64,000 bases of DNA from Micromonospora sp. WMMD961 (GTDB taxonomy: Bacteria > Actinomycetota > Actinomycetes > Mycobacteriales > Micromonosporaceae): contig NZ_JARUBJ010000002.1 of assembly GCF_029626145.1 (NCBI RefSeq), forward strand, positions 2,076,501 through 2,140,500. Reading direction: 5' to 3'. The notes below the pieces were generated by a model. That model saw nothing but the letters and a program-made list of their open reading frames with translations. It did not search any database and had not been told where the DNA came from. How positions within the stretch are numbered: the first letter of the stretch is position 1; every line of letters begins with the position of its first letter. Both the position numbers and the translations under genes were made by a program. This document shows, one piece after another, positions 60,978 through 64,000 of this stretch.

Positions 60978-61838
60978 TCAGGGCCGTTGGTCCTGGGTCG
61001 GGTGGGCGTCGGGCCCGGTCAGCGGTTCCTCGGCCAGGCCACGGACGACCACGACCGGGGCCGGAGAGTGGTAGAGCAGCGATTGGGCCACCGCCCCCAA
61101 CATGGCTCGGCCCGGTTCGTCGCCACGGGCGGCGACGAGCGCCACCTGCGCCGATCGGGAGGCCTCGATCAGCACCTCGGCGGGATCACCTCGGACGACA
61201 CGGCACTCGATGGGCACCGAGCTGTGGCGGCCGGCGTGCCGGTTCAGCGTCTCGCGGAGTTGCTCGGTGACCGCGTCGGTGTCTTCGTCGTACTCCACCG
61301 CCCGCAGGGCCAGCAGCCGGCTCTCCCTGCGGGCTGCGCACTGCAGGGCCCATTGCAGCGCGAGATGCGAGCTGGGTGAGCCGTCCACCCCGACCAGCAC
61401 CGGGCCCTGCGGGGGCGGCTCGCGGCGTACCACGAGCAGGGGGCAGCCGGCCCGGGCGGCCAGCTGCACGGCGGGGGTGTCGGCGGGGACGCACTGACCG
61501 CTGCCGGCCATTCCGCTGTCGCCGACCGCCAGTAGGAAGGCCGTCTCCGACCGGCGGATCAGGGTGGGCAGCATGGCGCTCTCGACGATCTCGCTGCTGA
61601 CGGTCAGCCCCGGCTCGGCCTGGTGGGCGAGTTGGGCCGCCGTGGTGATCAGCTTCTCGGCCTCGTCGCGGGGTGCGGCGACGGAGTTCGCGGCGAAGGC
61701 CGCCTGCCAGTCGAAGGTGTTCAGCAGATGCAGCGGCCGGTGGTGGCCGGCGGCCTCCTGCGCGGCCTGTTCGACGACCGGGAGGTCGAGGGTCGACCCG
61801 AGGCCGACCACCACCGCCGCGTCGGCGGGTACGGCCAT
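60978..61838 (-). CDS. universal stress protein, two USP domains (2)
   Basis: This encodes 286 residues from ATG 61838 behind gggaggtgat. Two UspA domains: the first is divergent (VVGLGSTLDLPVVEQAAQE), and the second keeps VLVGVDGSPSSHLALQWALQ and VALVAARGDEPGRAMLGAVAQ. The ATP-binding pattern in the second is modified (AARGDEPGRAMLG instead of GSRGxGG), so nucleotide binding is uncertain. It lies 64 bases upstream of xfp on the same strand. Its 3' end contains a DevR-like box, implying that xfp has its own promoter. Confidence 0.86.
   Translation of the reverse strand: MAVPADAAVVVGLGSTLDLPVVEQAAQEAAGHHRPLHLLNTFDWQAAFAANSVAAPRDEAEKLITTAAQLAHQAEPGLTVSSEIVESAMLPTLIRRSETAFLLAVGDSGMAGSGQCVPADTPAVQLAARAGCPLLVVRREPPPQGPVLVGVDGSPSSHLALQWALQCAARRESRLLALRAVEYDEDTDAVTEQLRETLNRHAGRHSSVPIECRVVRGDPAEVLIEASRSAQVALVAARGDEPGRAMLGAVAQSLLYHSPAPVVVVRGLAEEPLTGPDAHPTQDQRP
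60981..60994. promoter_or_regulatory. DevR-like box D upstream of xfp-usp
   Basis: GGGCCGTTGGTCCT resembles box C (GGGCC-N4-GGTCC) and is near-palindromic. It is located within the last codons of the second USP gene, centred 74 bp before the xfp start. Confidence 0.55.
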
Positions 61839-61944
61839 CCGATATCACCTCCCGGGCGTCGCGCCCGGCACGACCACACTGTCCCTGACCGAGGGTAGTC
61901 GGGTGAGCACGGTGGCGGGCCGGATCGGCCGGCACCTCGGCCGC

Positions 61945-61960
61945 GTCAACTAGGGTTGAC
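61945..61960. promoter_or_regulatory. operator palindrome 1 of the HTH/Clp-N operon
   Basis: GTCAAC-tagg-GTTGAC is a perfect 6-bp-arm palindrome. Its right arm provides most of the -35 TTGACA (61956-61961). Confidence 0.7.
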
Positions 61961-61985
61961 AATCGTTGTGATGTCAACGTATGTT
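61956..61985 (+). promoter_or_regulatory. leaderless promoter of the HTH/Clp-N operon
   Basis: TTGACA (61956-61961) and TATGTT (61980-61985) are separated by 18 bases, and the ATG at 61992 follows the -10 by six bases. Each promoter element is embedded in one of the two palindromes, so a bound repressor would cover both. Confidence 0.65.
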
Positions 61986-61988
61986 GAC
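61973..61988. promoter_or_regulatory. operator palindrome 2 of the HTH/Clp-N operon
   Basis: GTCAAC-gtat-GTTGAC has exactly the same arms and spacer length as palindrome 1; centres are 28 bp apart. It overlaps the -10 box and ends three bases before the start codon. Confidence 0.72.
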
Positions 61989-61991
61989 GGC

Positions 61992-62228
61992 ATGAGTCAG
62001 GCGACAGAACTCGCGGCGGCAGCCGGCAGCACCGACCCCCGGGTCGGGCTGCGCGCCGTCCGCGCGCTTCGCCGGCTGCTCGAGCGGCTCGAGGTGGTCC
62101 AGGTGGACAACGCCCGTCGACAGGGCTGGTCCTGGCAGGAGATCGCCGACGCGCTCGAGGTCAGCCGGCAGGCGGTGCACAAGAAGCACGCCGGGCGACC
62201 GGCGGTCAACTCATCGTGGGAGGCGTGA
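61992..62228 (+). CDS. small helix-turn-helix protein, probable autorepressor
   Basis: This encodes 78 residues from ATG 61992 (MSQATELAAAAGS). There is one predicted amphipathic helix region (GLRAVRALRRLLERLEVVQV) and then an HTH (GWSWQEIADALEVSRQAVHKKHAGR). Nothing else is present, so it would be a minimal DNA-binding protein acting as a dimer. Two identical-type palindromes cover its promoter, suggesting autoregulation. Its stop shares a base with the start of the Clp-N-domain gene (TGATG), so the two proteins are produced together. I recognise the pairing with Clp-N proteins as recurrent in actinomycetes, but not a named family. Confidence 0.82.
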   Translation: MSQATELAAAAGSTDPRVGLRAVRALRRLLERLEVVQVDNARRQGWSWQEIADALEVSRQAVHKKHAGRPAVNSSWEA

Positions 62229-62806
62229 TGTTCGAACGGTTCACCGACCGGGCGCGCGACGTGGTGCGGCGGGCGCTGGAGGAGGCACGGACCGAGGGCC
62301 GACGGCCGGTCGGCACCGAGCACCTGCTGCTCGCCCTGCTCGCCGACGACGTGGGCCTGGCCAGCCGGGTGCTCGCCGACGCCGGCGTGCGCGCCGACGA
62401 CCTGCGCGAACGCGTGCGCCGGCACACCACCAGCGACGGCGCCGGCCTCGGCGACGCGGACGCAGCCGCCCTGCGGGAGATCGGCATCGACCTGGCCGCG
62501 ATAGTGGCCCGCATCGAGCAGTCCTTCGGCCCGGACGCGCTACGCGAGGCCGTGCCGGCACCGCGCCGGCGCTGGGGGCGCAAGCGGTACCTCGGCGGCC
62601 CGTTCTCACCCCGGTCCAAGAAGGCGCTGGAGTTGTCCCTGCGGGAGGCGCTGCGTCTGCGTCACAAGCACATCGGCACCGAGCACATCCTGCTCGGCGT
62701 GCTCCGCGAGGGGCAGGGGCTGGGCGCGTTGGTGCTCACCGAGTCCGGGATCGACCTCGATGACCTACGCCGTCGGGTGGAGGCCGCGCTCCGGGCAGCC
62801 GCCTGA
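62228..62806 (+). CDS. Clp N-terminal-domain protein (ClpC/ClpS-adaptor-like, no ATPase)
   Basis: This encodes 192 residues from ATG 62228 overlapping the HTH gene stop. It contains two copies of the Clp repeat of the double Clp-N domain: MFERFTDRARDVVRRALEEA with GTEHLLLALLADDVGLASRVLADAG, and FSPRSKKALELSLREALRLR with GTEHILLGVLREGQGLGALVL. There is no AAA+ domain, so it is the substrate/adaptor-binding module of ClpC on its own. It might bind ClpC adaptors, phospho-arginine-type marks or drugs that target ClpC1, but these are possibilities only. The basic linker RRRWGRKRYLGG between repeats is noteworthy. Confidence 0.88.
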   Translation: MFERFTDRARDVVRRALEEARTEGRRPVGTEHLLLALLADDVGLASRVLADAGVRADDLRERVRRHTTSDGAGLGDADAAALREIGIDLAAIVARIEQSFGPDALREAVPAPRRRWGRKRYLGGPFSPRSKKALELSLREALRLRHKHIGTEHILLGVLREGQGLGALVLTESGIDLDDLRRRVEAALRAAA

Positions 62807-62900
62807 CGGGTGTGCGCGCGTTGAAACCTGTCTGTGGCGCTTCCGACGGCGACGGGTCGTCGGGTCGCTGAAGCCGCCCGGTTGCTGCACACTGGCGCCC

Positions 62901-63905
62901 GTGGATGCTGGACAGGACAGGCGGCCCGCGGGCGGCGACGGCGGGCTGCGCTCCGCCGTGGTGGTCAACCCGGTGAAGGTCGACGATCTCGACGAGCTGC
63001 GCCGGACCGTCGACGACGCCCTGGCGGCCGCCGGCTGGCCGGCGCCGCAGTGGTACGAGACGACCCCCGACGACCCGGGCCGTGGCCAGACCGAACAGGC
63101 CGTCAAGGACGGCGTCGACCTGGTCTTCGCCTGCGGCGGCGACGGCACCGTGATGTCCTGCGTCAGCGGGCTGGTGGGCACGGACGTGGCCCTGGCCGTG
63201 CTGCCTCAGGGCACCGGCAACCTGCTCGCCGCCAACCTGGGCCTCTCCACCGACCTGGCCGCCGGGTTGCAGGTCGCCGTCGAGCGCGGCCGGCGACTGC
63301 TCGACGTCGGCGCCGTCGAGGACAAGTACTTCACCGTGATGGCGGGCATGGGCTTCGACGCGCAGATGCTCGAAGCCACCAACGAGACCACCAAGGCCCG
63401 CATCGGCTGGCCCGCGTACGTGATGGGTGCCGCCCGCCACCTCCGGGACCGGCCGATGCGGGTGCAGATCCGCATCGACGACCGCCCCCCGGTACGCCGC
63501 CGAGCACGCTCGGTGCTGATCGCCAACGTCGGCCGGCTCCAGGGCGGAGTAACCCTGCTCACCGAGGCCGAGCCGGACGACGGTTGGCTCGACGTCGCCG
63601 TGCTCACCCCGCACAGCCTGCGGCACTGGCTCGCGCTCGGCTGGGCGGTGATCCGTCGCCGCGGTGAGGTGCCGCGAATGGAGGTCTTCCGGGGCCGACG
63701 AGTGGTGATCACCAGCAACCGGGCCCAGCCGCGTGAGCTGGACGGTGACCTCATCCCCCCGGGCCGGCAGCTCCGGGCGGAGATCCGGCCGGAGGCGCTC
63801 TGGCTCTGCGTCCCCCAGCCGGAGGACGCCCCCGACCTGGCCGTCGACGCGCAGGGTGCCGGAGAGCGGGGCGAGCAGCTGATCGAGGAAGCGCGCCGTG
63901 AGTAG
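62901..63905 (+). CDS. diacylglycerol kinase/lipid kinase-like protein
   Basis: This encodes 334 residues from GTG 62901; upstream in-frame codons overlap the Clp-N gene and lack a start signal. The DAGK catalytic domain is visible: SAVVVNPVKVDDLDELRR, the nucleotide loop VFACGGDGTVMSCVSGL, LPQGTGNLLAANLGL, and the C-terminal beta-sandwich with GFDAQMLEATNE and PRELDGDLIPPGRQL. Members phosphorylate diacylglycerol, sphingosine-like or other lipids (BmrU/YegS relatives). The substrate is open. It overlaps the next gene by eight bases, implying cotranscription with a membrane protein. Confidence 0.88.
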   Translation: MDAGQDRRPAGGDGGLRSAVVVNPVKVDDLDELRRTVDDALAAAGWPAPQWYETTPDDPGRGQTEQAVKDGVDLVFACGGDGTVMSCVSGLVGTDVALAVLPQGTGNLLAANLGLSTDLAAGLQVAVERGRRLLDVGAVEDKYFTVMAGMGFDAQMLEATNETTKARIGWPAYVMGAARHLRDRPMRVQIRIDDRPPVRRRARSVLIANVGRLQGGVTLLTEAEPDDGWLDVAVLTPHSLRHWLALGWAVIRRRGEVPRMEVFRGRRVVITSNRAQPRELDGDLIPPGRQLRAEIRPEALWLCVPQPEDAPDLAVDAQGAGERGEQLIEEARRE

Positions 63906-64000
63906 CACCCGCATCGTGCCGGAGACCCGGCTGATGGCCGACGAGGAGCTGTCCGCCGACGACGCCTGGCACACACTGCGCCGTCAGGGCGGCTGGCACC
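63898..64000 (+). CDS. probable YihY/BrkB membrane protein, N-terminal fragment (cut at right edge)
   Basis: Only 34 codons are present: GTG 63898, overlapping the lipid-kinase stop, reading VSSTRIVPETRL then MADEELSADDAWHTLRRQGGW. A short polar start followed by ADDAWHTLRR-type sequence is what I recall from actinobacterial YihY/virulence factor BrkB proteins, whose membrane helices would follow outside the window. The identification is tentative. Confidence 0.4.
   Translation, partial: MSSTRIVPETRLMADEELSADDAWHTLRRQGGWH

Noticed and set aside
61915..61932. Additional DevR-like box (GGGCCGGATCGGCC region) upstream of the second USP and HTH gene
   Set aside because: The right half does not end in the CCC/CCT form shared by the other boxes and GC-rich palindromic matches of this quality are expected by chance.

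Overview
The window is very GC-rich actinobacterial chromosome. Gene content and domain style (CebR-controlled cellobiose uptake, a multidomain GH9 cellulase, an ACT-domain acetyltransferase, a DevR/DevS system with Acg-type nitroreductases, many GTG starts and ATGA/GTGA overlaps) fit Micromonospora or a close relative in the Micromonosporaceae. That assignment is inference. I see no rRNA, CRISPR array, transposase, integrase or phage module. Both window edges cut a gene.

Layout. (1) 1-3050: a HerA/DUF87-type ATPase (cut at the left edge), a RibD-type reductase and a pRiA4b ORF-3 family protein. (2) 3.0-9.2 kb: the cellobiose locus cebE-cebF-cebG-bglC followed by cebR. Two CebR palindromes bracket the promoter. 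(3) 9.2-15.1 kb: an APH-type kinase plus acyl-CoA dehydrogenase pair, two tandem ACT-domain genes (the second fused to a GNAT domain) and an aldehyde dehydrogenase. (4) 15.1-18.4 kb: a secreted GH9-CBM3-FN3-FN3-CBM2 cellulase behind a third CebR box. This links extracellular cellulose attack to cellobiose import and cleavage. (5) 18.4-22.2 kb: a GNAT gene, then biotin genes (bioB with a small bsaP-like gene, and bioF-bioD divergent). (6) 22.2-26.3 kb: a histidine kinase with an unusual C-terminal membrane/extracytoplasmic tail, its regulator, and an ABC exporter pair. The exporter upstream region carries the same palindromic motif as the kinase. (7) 26.3-33.4 kb: a polysaccharide deacetylase lipoprotein, P450, methyltransferase, membrane-anchored secreted protein, a decayed protease-like pseudogene, AlkB-type hydroxylase, a TIGR03086 protein and TetR. 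(8) 33.7-37 kb: tRNA-Gly, tRNA-Cys and tRNA-Val, then about 2.9 kb of regulators, then exact second copies of tRNA-Gly and tRNA-Val. (9) 37.2-49.3 kb: an NlpC/P60 hydrolase, a very large XRE-SARP-STAND-TPR regulator and a four-gene MacB/FtsX-type ABC operon. (10) 49.4-61.9 kb: an epimerase-like gene, then an apparent hypoxia/dormancy island: two Acg-type nitroreductases, devR, devS, a P1B-5-type metal ATPase with a hemerythrin domain, two universal stress proteins and phosphoketolase. Four 14-bp DevR-like boxes sit in its control regions. (11) 61.9-64 kb: a tiny HTH protein overlapping a Clp-N-domain gene behind two identical-type palindromes, a diacylglycerol-kinase-like protein and the start of a probable YihY/BrkB membrane protein.

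The best-supported functional circuits are the CebR cellulose/cellobiose regulon (three operators, six genes) and the DevR-like regulon. The most unusual observations are the kinase with a C-terminal extracytoplasmic domain, the double-palindrome leaderless promoter of the HTH/Clp-N pair, and the ABC ATPase with an AbrB-like tail. Start codons were chosen by ribosome-binding sites, start/stop overlaps or a -10 box six to seven bases upstream (leaderless pattern). They are inferences unless stated.
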